Shown: positions 23,461 to 32,105, numbered from the stretch's first letter. The stretch is DNA of 64,000 nt from Acholoe squamosa (GCA_949317995.1 OX439052.1:38317932-38381931), one strand, 5' to 3'. Numbers and translations: made by a program. Notes: generated by a model not told the origin, from the sequence alone.

Positions 23461-23890
23461 TTTAACACTGTTTTCTATGGAAAAAAATGTTCATTTGAAC
23501 AAATGTTCGTTTGAACAATTGTTCAAATGAACATTTTCCAGTTTAACACTGTTTTCTATGGGAAAAAATGTTCATTTGAACAAATGTTCGTTTGAACAAT
23601 TGTTCAAATGAACATTTTCCATTTTAACACTGTTTTCTATGGGGAAAAATGTTCATTTGAACAAATGTTCGTTTGAACAATTGTTCAAATGAACATTTTC
23701 CATTTTAACACTGTTTTCTATGGGAAAAAATGTTCATTTGAACAAATGTTCGTTTGAACAATTGTTCAAATGAACATTTTCCATTTTAACACTGTTTTCT
23801 ATGGGGAAAAATGTTCATTTGAACAAATGTTCGTTTGAACAATTTTTCAAATGAACATTTTCCATTTTAACACTGTTTTCTATGAAGGAA
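23461..23890. repeat. 81-bp tandem array of nested palindromes
   Basis: Units start at 23461, 23542, 23623, 23704 and 23785, with a partial one at 23866. Each full unit holds a 48-bp core (first at 23487-23534) built from three 16-mers. The first and third are exact reverse complements (ATGTTCATTTGAACAA and TTGTTCAAATGAACAT). The middle is a close variant that, with the third, forms the 18-bp palindrome TTTGAACAATTGTTCAAA. The cores are joined by an AT-rich linker ending TTTTCTATGG. The array sits between the 3' end of PolB and the 5' side of the 290-aa gene. A role as replication origin, packaging signal or promoter/terminator is speculation. Confidence 0.95.
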
Positions 23891-23979
23891 ATTTGTTCAT
23901 TTGAACAATTTGTTTAAAACTTTTTTTTCTTTCAACGAAATGTACAACTGGAAGTGAAACTAGAAAAAGAAACCATTTT

Positions 23980-26900
23980 TTATATAGAAAGGGGTAGGGT
24001 GCTTACACCGTCTTCACATACTTGTCTCTTTATGTACTGATAGGTTAGACCTTGTTTCCTTTGAGAGTAAGTCGTAACGCTGTGGTTTACTACTTTAAAT
24101 CCTTTGTTGACTACCGTGACAACATTTTCACTGTCCAGTACTTCTTTGTACTTGTCAGTGGTCAGGGGGTTTTGTTTTTGAATTACACCTTTGCAACTCA
24201 TTTTAACGGGCACATTTACTCCTGTGCCTATGTAACATTTGGAGTTCAAGGCAGTCATTTCGTCACCTTCCCACTCCACTTTGAATAACCCGGGGGTTCT
24301 CTTGTCAAACGCCAGACGGCTCTTACAGCATGGTTGAGGCAGCCACAGCTCACCCAATACTTTGGTCTGAACATAGGTCTCTCTGTGGTGACTGTTGTCA
24401 CATGATTCAGAGGGCAACCATTTGTGACGTTCTCTGAAGAAAGCTTCACGTTTTTCAGGAATAATTACGTCTTCTATTTTCTCTGCACTTAAAGCAAAGT
24501 AAAAACTGTCAGTGTCCATTTCACACATTTCAAAATCTTTCTCGTCTATGTATTCAAGGAGAAAGTCGTAATAGAAAGCCAACATTTTAAGTTTGGCATA
24601 TTGGTATACCATGAACCCTATTTGAACTGGGAGATCGTAGGTGATGGAGGTGGGCAAACAGGACAGTTCTACCGTGTTGTCACTTATGTCTTGCACATCT
24701 TGCACTGACCAGTGCATGGCCAAACGTCTTGCCTTAGAGGGGTGAAGATACTTTGTTTGAACAAAGTTTTGTTTGTTGCATATGGTTTTTCCGTATGAAC
24801 CATTTCCCAAAAGTTTGTACAGATCTGACAAAATCTTACAGTCTATATTTTCGTCGCCCTTCCTCCTAGCTTTGGTTACTTCGTCCATGAAGGGTAAAAA
24901 AGTCTGTTCTGGAGTGTATTCTACGAGAAGGTGTACTGTCGTAACTACCAAACCTTTCTCCAGGTACCACTTCAAGAGAGGAGTTCCCAACAAAATTCCC
25001 TCTGCGTGGTAGCTGCCTATAAGTTGGCGTTGCGGTTGTTTTAGCTTACCTGCTGCTTCCAGGTAACGTTTCATATGTTCACCTACGTCTTTTTTTCCTA
25101 CTAAACAGTTTTTGAAAATAGGTGTCATTTCACTGAATTTTTCTTTCAAGTGTTCAGGTGTTTCTATGTCTACCTGGATAAGTCCAAAAGTTGTTCCTTT
25201 AGAAACCCCTCTCAGTATTTCATCCTGACTTTTTCTGCCTTGGCACAACGGTCTTTTAATTTCCCATTCACTTTTTGTTTCTCTGCACAAGTTTTCAGTT
25301 TTTTCTTTCAACCACATACACTCATACTTTTCCTCTACTTGGTAACCTAACGATTGAAGATATAGGGTAGTCAAAATGGTATTTTGGTTTTTTTCTTCTA
25401 ACCATGCCTTTCCATTGGGGTCTCTCAAAACTGATTTAGTGAGGTGACATATGTGACCATGCCAGTAGCACCCGTGAAACTGGTATACTTTTTTTGAAGC
25501 TGGATCATATCCGTCCACTTTTATTTTCCTTGAACCCAATACTACTTCCCCGTAGTTGTATTGGTGTAATATCTTGACTTTGTCTGTCACAGTTTTGTAT
25601 CGCAACCATTCTGTGGCTGAGTAGCTAATTTGTTGACTGCAAACAGCTTGAAAATCGTTTTCTTTCCTGCGCACCACATAATAACCTGTGCAGTGCTCTT
25701 CACCCATGCACTTGAGGTACAAGCTGTTAGCATCTACCCCTACTATGTGTCTGCATACTTTGCTTTGTGACCCGTATTTTTTTTGTCTTATTCTTGTTTC
25801 TCCACTTTTGTGATGTCTGTGAAAAATAATAGAGGGACCCCCTACTAAGTTGCGTCTGAGCAAGGAGTGAACATCCTTTTCTTTCTCACCAAAAAGAATG
25901 TAAGGAGTGGCATTAGGTGCAGTGTTGTTGAAAAGAAACTTCAAGGTTAAACCTGGCAAAGTTAAACCGTCTTTGAACATGTCTACCCCACGATCTATAA
26001 AAAATTTTGTGTGCTCGTTTATGGCTAAAACAAAGGGTTTAACATCCAGGTTGTTGTAATATATCAAGTAGTCCTTCATAGTTTTCATTTTGTTTTCTTT
26101 CCAGACCTTTTTACATTCAAGATAATCTTCTTTGCTTATTCCACCACCCGACAAAGAACTGTAGAAGCAGTGGCGTGGAGGAAGAGCTTTGTTGTTCAGT
26201 TTTCTTATGTTGTCCATCCACTCGTAGGGAAAAAAACCTTTTTCAGCTTTCCCTTTTAGAAAGGCTTTCAGGTAGTTTGCGTAGGAATAACCTGGTGCCA
26301 AATAGTTAAACATGTCAAGGAAAAGAAGATGGTCTGTGTACACTGCTATGTACTTGTTGCATTTTTTTATGGTTTTCATTTCTGTTTTGTCTGTGTCTAT
26401 AAAAAAAGAATGAAATTCCTTTTTTATCAAATTAATGTCATACTTTCCAGAGTTGAAACCTAGAACAGGGACTCTTTCTATGTAGGTAAGAAGTTTTTCC
26501 TTCACTTCAAGAACATGGGAGATTTTTTTTTGGGGATTTTTTTTGTTCTTTGCTGGAAAAACTTTGCTAGCTTTATGTTCTAGTTCCTTTTGTTTTTCTT
26601 CTAGAGAGTCTAGTTCGTCTAAAACATCTCTAAAATTCTCTTTCACCTGTTCTCCTATCAACTGCCCCAAGTTGTTTATGTGTTCCAACACATTTTTAAC
26701 CAAAGGATCGTCGTCCCTGTTGGAATTTCTGACAAAACACACTGGTTCTGTATGCCCAGGAAAATCAGAAGCTACACTGGCAGAAAGGGGTATGTGAGTT
26801 TTTTCTATCACAGTGTTAGCATTTTCTGGGGATGAATTTTCAGGTTGGACGAAATAGCTTTCAAAGTCAAAAACAATTTTATAGGGGTATATTTTTTTCT

Positions 26901-28122
26901 CAGGTGAACAAACTATTCCCAGTTCCTCTAAAACTTGAAAAACTGTTTTGGATGGATTGTATGCTCCACCTTTGTACCTGAAGCTGACTTTGGTGCAATC
27001 TTTTTTCACCCCATTGTGTTGTTTCAAAAGGAAGCTACGAGTGAAAACTTTATGACACTTTTCACAGGGGTACATTTTACCATACAGTCCCATGTTAGTT
27101 ATTAAACTTACATGGTTTCTGTGTAAGTTCAAGTTCATGATTTTTTTGGATGAACACATGTTTGACCTTATAATTTTAGGTCGACCCTTTCTTTTACCAA
27201 AAGAGGGAAGGTAAAAGATTCTTATGTTAACTTCAAACATTTTTTCTAACCTGTCTAAATCTCTTATGTTAACGCCCTCAAAAGTCTCCTTGTTCACCCC
27301 TGGATAGGCTTCAAGGAAAAGCTCTTGAGTTTTTTCTAAAGATTCATACAGGAAGAAAGACAGACATCTAAAGAAACACAAGTTGTCCTTGTAAGCCCTT
27401 TTGGTTTTAGGGTCTCTGTGAAAGTGTTGCATTCCTCTTTGTCTTAAACCTGGTGGAACAGTTTTCATTTTACCTAAAAGATATTCTCCTCCCGTAGCCC
27501 TTATGAGTGTGATATTGGCGTTCACGTTGCCTATTACACTCCATTTAGTAGAGGGTCTTTGAGTGTCTTCTTTAATGTTGTTTTCTATTAAATCTAAACA
27601 CTCTGCAAAGTCTTTGTCGTCCCTTATAAAAATGTAAGGGTCTCTATGACTTTCACTGTCATAGAACAAAGACGAGTTGTTGGCAGAAGCATGAAAGTAC
27701 ATGACTTTCTCTTCTTCTTCTTCCTCCTTAGAGGAAGACAACAACCTTCCAAAAGAGACAGCCACTTTGTAAGCCATAACTTGATTTCTATGAATAGAGG
27801 TAAGCGCCTCTATTACCTGTTTGGCTCCCAAGTCTTTGTTGAAACTTGTCATTCTGACGTTGAAAATGGACTGAAGCTTACCAAGCACAGCCAAACCTGA
27901 AGCTATGGACTTGAAGTTGTCACGGTAACTGCTTTTATGCAAAGAATTTTTTTCTATTTCTTTTGGAAGTTCTAAGCTGTCGGAAAAAGTTTCTCTTCTA
28001 CAAGAATCTGAGTTACATAAAGTTTTTCCACTGTTTTCTACAGTAACCAAACGTGGAGGTCTAGGGGTGTTACACATTGGACAGTTGACGGTGTAAAGTT
28101 GTTTTACCTTTTTGGGCGGCAT
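23980..28122 (-). CDS. polB: protein-primed DNA polymerase B (Polinton PolB), 1380 aa
   Basis: Replicative polymerase of the element, expected to copy it by protein priming at the termini. Exonuclease motifs: D419-x-E421 (ExoI), N557-SGKYD562 (ExoII), Y689-x3-D693 (ExoIII). Polymerase motifs: D797-x2-SLY (A), K1103-x3-N1107-GSYG (B), D1203-TD1205-S (C). All catalytic acidic residues are present. The N-terminus has a Cys4-like cluster (C14, C17, C36, C41). There is an OTU-like patch D246-N-L-C249 with H337, directly followed by a C2HC finger (C353, C356, H369, C376). Between motifs A and B an insert, D870-x2-D873 with a Q-F-H-G-C-Y-W-H-G segment (881-889), resembles Vsr/restriction-type endonuclease motifs. 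The ATG at 28122 opens the frame. Length and order fit animal Polintons. Confidence 0.97.
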   Translation of the reverse strand: MPPKKVKQLYTVNCPMCNTPRPPRLVTVENSGKTLCNSDSCRRETFSDSLELPKEIEKNSLHKSSYRDNFKSIASGLAVLGKLQSIFNVRMTSFNKDLGAKQVIEALTSIHRNQVMAYKVAVSFGRLLSSSKEEEEEEKVMYFHASANNSSLFYDSESHRDPYIFIRDDKDFAECLDLIENNIKEDTQRPSTKWSVIGNVNANITLIRATGGEYLLGKMKTVPPGLRQRGMQHFHRDPKTKRAYKDNLCFFRCLSFFLYESLEKTQELFLEAYPGVNKETFEGVNIRDLDRLEKMFEVNIRIFYLPSFGKRKGRPKIIRSNMCSSKKIMNLNLHRNHVSLITNMGLYGKMYPCEKCHKVFTRSFLLKQHNGVKKDCTKVSFRYKGGAYNPSKTVFQVLEELGIVCSPEKKIYPYKIVFDFESYFVQPENSSPENANTVIEKTHIPLSASVASDFPGHTEPVCFVRNSNRDDDPLVKNVLEHINNLGQLIGEQVKENFRDVLDELDSLEEKQKELEHKASKVFPAKNKKNPQKKISHVLEVKEKLLTYIERVPVLGFNSGKYDINLIKKEFHSFFIDTDKTEMKTIKKCNKYIAVYTDHLLFLDMFNYLAPGYSYANYLKAFLKGKAEKGFFPYEWMDNIRKLNNKALPPRHCFYSSLSGGGISKEDYLECKKVWKENKMKTMKDYLIYYNNLDVKPFVLAINEHTKFFIDRGVDMFKDGLTLPGLTLKFLFNNTAPNATPYILFGEKEKDVHSLLRRNLVGGPSIIFHRHHKSGETRIRQKKYGSQSKVCRHIVGVDANSLYLKCMGEEHCTGYYVVRRKENDFQAVCSQQISYSATEWLRYKTVTDKVKILHQYNYGEVVLGSRKIKVDGYDPASKKVYQFHGCYWHGHICHLTKSVLRDPNGKAWLEEKNQNTILTTLYLQSLGYQVEEKYECMWLKEKTENLCRETKSEWEIKRPLCQGRKSQDEILRGVSKGTTFGLIQVDIETPEHLKEKFSEMTPIFKNCLVGKKDVGEHMKRYLEAAGKLKQPQRQLIGSYHAEGILLGTPLLKWYLEKGLVVTTVHLLVEYTPEQTFLPFMDEVTKARRKGDENIDCKILSDLYKLLGNGSYGKTICNKQNFVQTKYLHPSKARRLAMHWSVQDVQDISDNTVELSCLPTSITYDLPVQIGFMVYQYAKLKMLAFYYDFLLEYIDEKDFEMCEMDTDSFYFALSAEKIEDVIIPEKREAFFRERHKWLPSESCDNSHHRETYVQTKVLGELWLPQPCCKSRLAFDKRTPGLFKVEWEGDEMTALNSKCYIGTGVNVPVKMSCKGVIQKQNPLTTDKYKEVLDSENVVTVVNKGFKVVNHSVTTYSQRKQGLTYQYIKRQVCEDGVSTLPLSI

Positions 28123-28353
28123 TTTTTTTTAAGGTTTTCTTTTTCTTGTTTCACTTTATGTTCTATATACAAACTTATAACTAAAACCTAACCTAAGTAT
28201 ACATGGAGTACATATGGAACTTAAACCTACGCTGGGCTATGTTGACTAAAAACGGAGTACGTCTAAATCTAACTACAAATTAGCTGATATACATGATAAT
28301 GTAAAAGCACTGAACAAGGAGCTGTTGACCAGACACTATACAAAGTTGACCAC
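28123..28353. other. spacer between PolB and the 467-aa gene
   Basis: This 231-bp spacer, read on the minus strand, has candidate TATA-like words (GTATATAG near 28165-28158) a few tens of bases before the PolB ATG. It may hold a PolB promoter; support is weak. Confidence 0.3.
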
Positions 28354-29757
28354 TTACCCAGAGTAGAAATCGGTCGTTTCGTCTAGGAAGGGACCAACTC
28401 GTGATTTTATGTCCTCCAGAATGAAGGGGGACACAGTGTGTCCGCAGTGTGTGGCTGAGGGGGGCATTCTGAAGCTGGAAGACACCGAGGCATTCATTTC
28501 CTCCACGTAGCTGGTTGTTCCTATGTGAACTTTAGGAGTTCCCTTGTACAAGTTTACCAGGACCATAGCCCGGCCTCCACTGGGGTCGGTGCAGTCTTGG
28601 TTCAAGGACAACAAAAGATTATCCACCTTCCTCTCTCCAAGGGCAGCTAGGCGGTGTAACTCCTTGTACTTTCCTAGGATGCACTCTATCTGGTCCACTA
28701 AGTTCCTGAATTCACGCGCCTCTAGGTTCAAGCACCGCTCGTAAGGTTTGTCCAGGTAGGTTCTCAAGCATACTCCCCTGATGCTAGGTTCCCTGTATAT
28801 TTCTATGCAGGCGTTGTTATCCCCTTCCGGATAAAAAACTTGGTTGGGGGCAGGTGACTTTTCTTGGAAACCAAATCGAGCAGGCCACTTTTTTACCACC
28901 AAAGGCACTGACCTAAAGCCCACAAGCTTGCTGGAAGAACTGGGGGCAGTGCCCTCCCCAAACTTTTGCCTGTGTGACTTGTCTTTAGGAGAAGGAACAC
29001 CTGGGACAGAACCAATTGGCTCGGCACCATAGGATGAAGTCGCTGAGGAATCTGAAGCAGGGGTAGAGACAGGGGTTTTCTTGTGGTAGGCGCGCTTCTG
29101 TCTTTTTTTCTTAGGCTCCCCTTCTTTCTCACTGGAACAGTTTCTTTTTTCCGGCGGGCTTTTAAGAAGCAGCTCCTCTACTGGAACCGGGAGAGAGTAC
29201 AGAGGAGAAGGGCCGGTTAAATCTATAACCTCTACCTGCGAATACCCCCCGCGGTGAGCAGGTGAAGGTGTCCCTTGTGTTAAGTCCACCACTTCTATGG
29301 GTTTAACTGCCGGTGATGAGGTTGTAAGGTCTATAACCTTAATTGGACTGACCTGGGGAGAAGGTTCCTCCGGAGTCACGGGTGAGTAAGAGGCGGACGT
29401 AGGTGTTTCAGTGGGGGGTTGGTAGTTCAAAGGTGCCGGGGGATTGATGTATTCCCTGATGTCAAAATCGCCGTCGCCAGCTTCCTGAGGAGAGCGATCC
29501 CGGACGCGATCCAGGAAATCAGTGATTTCGCCATGAAGAGCTGCAAGAGCGGCTTCCTGTTCTCCTGCATCAGGCACTTCAGTTGGAAGCCGAGCAGGAG
29601 TTGCAGGTGGTTTATCAGGTGAGGCTGGAGAGGTAGGAGGAGGGGCGATGCCCGACGCCTTTTCCACTGTCTGTTTAGAAGTAGTAAAAGTTAGTGGAGC
29701 CAGTTTTTTAGCTCCTCCTCTCCTGACACTAAGTCCCGTCTTCATGCGACCAGGCAT
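28354..29757 (-). CDS. SUMO-interaction-motif protein with PC4-like C-terminus, 467 aa
   Basis: The open frame begins at TTG 29826 just after a stop, so I start at the first ATG, 29757, which has A at -3. Residues 1-290 are Pro/Ser/Thr-rich and disordered-looking. They carry three spaced hydrophobic-acidic motifs, VIDLT (141-145), VVDLT (156-160) and VIDLT (177-181), matching the SUMO-interaction consensus. A basic nuclear-localisation-like run, PKKKRQKR, begins near 215. Residues about 295-363 resemble the PC4/single-strand-DNA-binding pattern: a basic strand ending in LRTYLD, then a helix with LNLEAREFRNLVDQIE. A second strand-rich segment follows. It lies upstream of PolB on the same strand, so a DNA-binding or replication cofactor acting in the nucleus is plausible. 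The PC4 likeness is inference. Confidence 0.75.
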   Translation of the reverse strand: MPGRMKTGLSVRRGGAKKLAPLTFTTSKQTVEKASGIAPPPTSPASPDKPPATPARLPTEVPDAGEQEAALAALHGEITDFLDRVRDRSPQEAGDGDFDIREYINPPAPLNYQPPTETPTSASYSPVTPEEPSPQVSPIKVIDLTTSSPAVKPIEVVDLTQGTPSPAHRGGYSQVEVIDLTGPSPLYSLPVPVEELLLKSPPEKRNCSSEKEGEPKKKRQKRAYHKKTPVSTPASDSSATSSYGAEPIGSVPGVPSPKDKSHRQKFGEGTAPSSSSKLVGFRSVPLVVKKWPARFGFQEKSPAPNQVFYPEGDNNACIEIYREPSIRGVCLRTYLDKPYERCLNLEAREFRNLVDQIECILGKYKELHRLAALGERKVDNLLLSLNQDCTDPSGGRAMVLVNLYKGTPKVHIGTTSYVEEMNASVSSSFRMPPSATHCGHTVSPFILEDIKSRVGPFLDETTDFYSG

Positions 29758-30155
29758 TGTTCTCCTTGAAGATGAAAGGGTGGCAGGGCTGGAAGGTGCA
29801 GGAGCAGGACGGCGAACAGCAGACAAACGTCAGAAAAGGTTTGATGAAGATTGAGCAGCTCAAGTCTACTTTATAGTAACTATCCTGATACGATGCTGGG
29901 ACGTTCCCTTGTCGTTCAGATAACGTACAACCACGTCCATGAGTCGTAGATAACCGTGCTTTTCCATTCATAGTATGTTTTACACTTAGTCAGTGTTGTT
30001 TTGGAAAAAAGTAAAAAAGCTTAACTCAAATAAAAAACGTGATAACGTTCAGTCAACGTTCAGGGTGAGGCTTGTAAAACGAGTCTTGTTGTTACCATTC
30101 TGTAATTAACGCAGACCATTCGTCATTTATCAGAACTAGCTTCTCTCAAGCAGAC
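29758..30155. promoter_or_regulatory. divergent promoter region between early (left) and right-hand genes
   Basis: A 398-bp intergenic region separates divergent genes. On the minus strand TATAAA lies at 29875-29870, about 115 bp before the ATG of the 467-aa gene, a sensible TATA distance for a short leader. Toward the right-hand gene a direct repeat, AACGTTCAG, occurs at 30044-30052 and 30055-30063, one helical turn apart. No clear TATA is seen on the plus strand. Confidence 0.6.
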
Positions 30156-30812
30156 ATGGCTAACTTTTGTCCTTTGCCTTTGTCTTTGACCGTAGGTCAC
30201 AAAAGGCGTCAGGAGGTGTTTATTTCAGACATCAGGAGGGGCGTAGAAGAAGGTAAGGTGTGGGCTGTGTGGAAATTCTGTCCTGAAAATTTGAACAGGG
30301 ATCTTTACATCCCTCCTAACTGTAACTTCAAACAATGCTTTTTGCACAACCAAACCACTGCATTGGTTCCTGGTGGACCCTCTGTGAAAAAACTTATCTC
30401 AGAAAATGGGGAAAGTTTTTTTTCAGGTGTTCTTTTGGGACATGGTGCCATGGTACACTTGATGTCTAGACATTCCATTTCCTCTGGAAGTTCAAAGAAA
30501 TTCATTTCAGACAGACAAAAACCCTTTTTTCTAAGGGATCAACCTTTGGGGGGAGGGCCTGGTAATTCAGTTTTCATCGATTCTACTATGGTGAAGGCTT
30601 TAATTAAAGCCACTTTACTTCACCCAGACAAAATTACACACTCTTTAGGTTCAAAAATTTTCTATGAAAGAGGATTCAGGACAGAGATTGGCCACAATTA
30701 CCATGGATGCTGTCATGTTGTGAGAGTTATTACTGAAATAACTACCTCCCATGAAAAAGGTCAGCTGAAGGTGGTAACAGCCTACCCCGTATCTAATTTT
30801 TGGTCCTCCTAA
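30156..30812 (+). CDS. accessory protein with BECR-type RNase-like motif order, 218 aa
   Basis: First rightward gene after the divergent promoter. I know no named family for it. The order of features recalls bacterial polymorphic-toxin RNases of the BECR fold (RNase A-like CdiA-CT type). A G95-H96 with H101 and H106 is followed by a S138-x-F140 strand with a helix behind it, then G179-H180, R190, and a C-terminal T208-A-Y210-P211. In those enzymes the His and the late T-A-Y-P strand belong to the catalytic region. This is a fold-level guess from motif spacing, so an RNA-cutting role is unproven. No signal peptide is present. The stop codon overlaps a poly(A) signal (TAATAAA). It is followed by a separate TATA-driven gene. 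Confidence 0.7.
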   Translation: MANFCPLPLSLTVGHKRRQEVFISDIRRGVEEGKVWAVWKFCPENLNRDLYIPPNCNFKQCFLHNQTTALVPGGPSVKKLISENGESFFSGVLLGHGAMVHLMSRHSISSGSSKKFISDRQKPFFLRDQPLGGGPGNSVFIDSTMVKALIKATLLHPDKITHSLGSKIFYERGFRTEIGHNYHGCCHVVRVITEITTSHEKGQLKVVTAYPVSNFWSS

Positions 30813-30816
30813 TAAA
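30811..30816 (+). terminator. AATAAA polyadenylation signal overlapping the stop codon
   Basis: The TAA stop at 30810-30812 runs directly into AATAAA. A second AATAAA lies near 30942. This suggests the 218-aa gene has its own short transcript. Confidence 0.6.
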
Positions 30817-30988
30817 ACTGAACAAAAATAAACGATGATCCTCCGGGTAAGGCCCCTGGGCCAAACCCACCCTTCCACATGTTTTCCCCTCTTTTCAGAA
30901 CGCTCAGGCACTGACCCTGACGTTTGTTTCGTCCTTGAGCAATAAATCATTTCAGGAAATTGCGATAAGGAAAGACTGACAGGTTTCC

Positions 30989-30995
30989 TATAAAG
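30989..30995 (+). promoter_or_regulatory. TATA box of the 207-aa gene
   Basis: TATAAAG lies 53 bp before the ATG at 31048, leaving room for a short leader. Confidence 0.55.
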
Positions 30996-31047
30996 GTTAA
31001 ACGGGGACTAAACCATCGTTATTTGACACAACAACCTTCGACCTACT

Positions 31048-31671
31048 ATGTCGCGTTACTCCCTGCAGCGTGTATTAGAACAACGTCACCCCGACGACAC
31101 TCAAGTTCTGACATATGTGAGGGAAAGAAATGAAATTATATGTTGCTCTTCAATTTGTTTCAGGTACGTGTGCAAATACTTGAAAGAATGTGTTCTTCAC
31201 CGGAAAAAATTATACTTAGTTTTTTCTTCAGTGCAATCAAGTTTTACATCCAAAGACAGAAAAACCTTGAGGAAAATGGTTTTGAGTCATAACTTGTCGA
31301 AATTTTCAGCGGTGGAAACCTTGGGTTATGCCCTGAAGCATGGAAGAAAGGGAAAAGGCCCACTGAAAAACCCCTTCCATGTGGAAGCATTGAAAGCGGC
31401 AGAAGAGCATCACGCCAAAGAAAATCCCCGCCTACTTAACCAGCGTCTTCATTTCTTCATGTCTATTTTGGAACTTCTAGCTGAGTGCTTAGAAACCAAA
31501 ACTTTGTTTTTCTCCTGCCCCACATTTCACATCCCATCATCGTCCCTGGATCGTTTCAGTGTAGAGGAGAAAGAAAAAGTTTGGTTTTATCTGGCTATGT
31601 GGTGCACCCAGCTTATCTCCCTTACTCACTGTTTTCACCACAATCAGCTCGCTTTACACTCAACGTCATAA
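31048..31671 (+). CDS. Polinton accessory protein, 207 aa, function unknown
   Basis: The ATG at 31048 follows a well-placed TATA box. The protein looks mostly helical, with 8 cysteines, a basic middle (HGRKGKG near residues 98-104) and hydrophobic helices near 130-145 and 175-192. I recognise no family. A polypyrimidine-CAG followed by GTACGT occurs near 31150-31168 within the frame, so a splice acceptor could in principle be used, but the frame is open without splicing. Placed between the RNase-like and the death-domain genes, it is probably another host-interaction gene. Confidence 0.65.
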   Translation: MSRYSLQRVLEQRHPDDTQVLTYVRERNEIICCSSICFRYVCKYLKECVLHRKKLYLVFSSVQSSFTSKDRKTLRKMVLSHNLSKFSAVETLGYALKHGRKGKGPLKNPFHVEALKAAEEHHAKENPRLLNQRLHFFMSILELLAECLETKTLFFSCPTFHIPSSSLDRFSVEEKEKVWFYLAMWCTQLISLTHCFHHNQLALHSTS

Positions 31672-31734
31672 CAAATTTAAACGAACGAAGAACGATGTAA
31701 CATGCTTACCTAAACAGGGGGAAGGGAACGGGAG

Positions 31735-32012
31735 AGATATATAGAATAGGATAGAATAGGGTAGGATAAAATAGGGTAGGGTAGGGTAGGGTAGGGTAGG
31801 AAAGGGTGGGGTTGGGTTTAAAAAACTATGGGGTGGGGGGGTGGGGGCACCCCTCAAGTATGGGGGGTTTGGGGCTTGTTGGCCCGGGCTGGCCGCCCAA
31901 AATAACCCACCTAACCCACCCACCCACCCACCCACCCACCCACCTAAACCACCTACCCACCTACCCTACCCTACCCTACCCTACCCTACCCTACCCTACC
32001 CTACCCTACCCT
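31735..32012. repeat. GGGTA / CCCTA inverted minisatellite with CACC repeats
   Basis: Degenerate then pure GGGTA units run to 31800 (pure at 31774-31800). A G-rich stretch follows, then (CCCA/CACC)n at about 31908-31943 and about ten CCCTA units at 31961-32012. The two pentamer tracts are complementary and could form a cruciform, and the G-rich strand could form G-quadruplexes. The tract lies between two accessory genes and ends exactly at a TATA box. Confidence 0.9.
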
Positions 32013-32019
32013 ATATAAG
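32012..32019 (+). promoter_or_regulatory. TATA box of the death-domain gene
   Basis: TATATAAG immediately follows the CCCTA array and lies 94 bp upstream of the ATG at 32106. It may drive the death-domain gene and perhaps the compact cluster behind it. Confidence 0.55.
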
Positions 32020-32105
32020 TCAACTGTATGCTTTCTAGCCTGTCATAACCTGCCTGCCTTCCTACCTGCCTGCCTTACTTGCTCAACACCTTTTATTTGG
32101 ACGCT

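Noticed and set aside
23461..23890. CRISPR-like regular repeats
   Set aside because: Units are contiguous 81-bp tandem repeats with no unique spacers, inside a eukaryotic transposon, and no cas genes are present.
29758..29826. Upstream extension of the SIM protein (23 codons)
   Set aside because: It begins at TTG directly after a stop codon; the first ATG with a good context is 29757.
31735..32012. Telomere or interstitial telomeric repeat
   Set aside because: The unit is GGGTA, not the metazoan TTAGGG. It lies between two genes of the Polinton and has an inverted counterpart.
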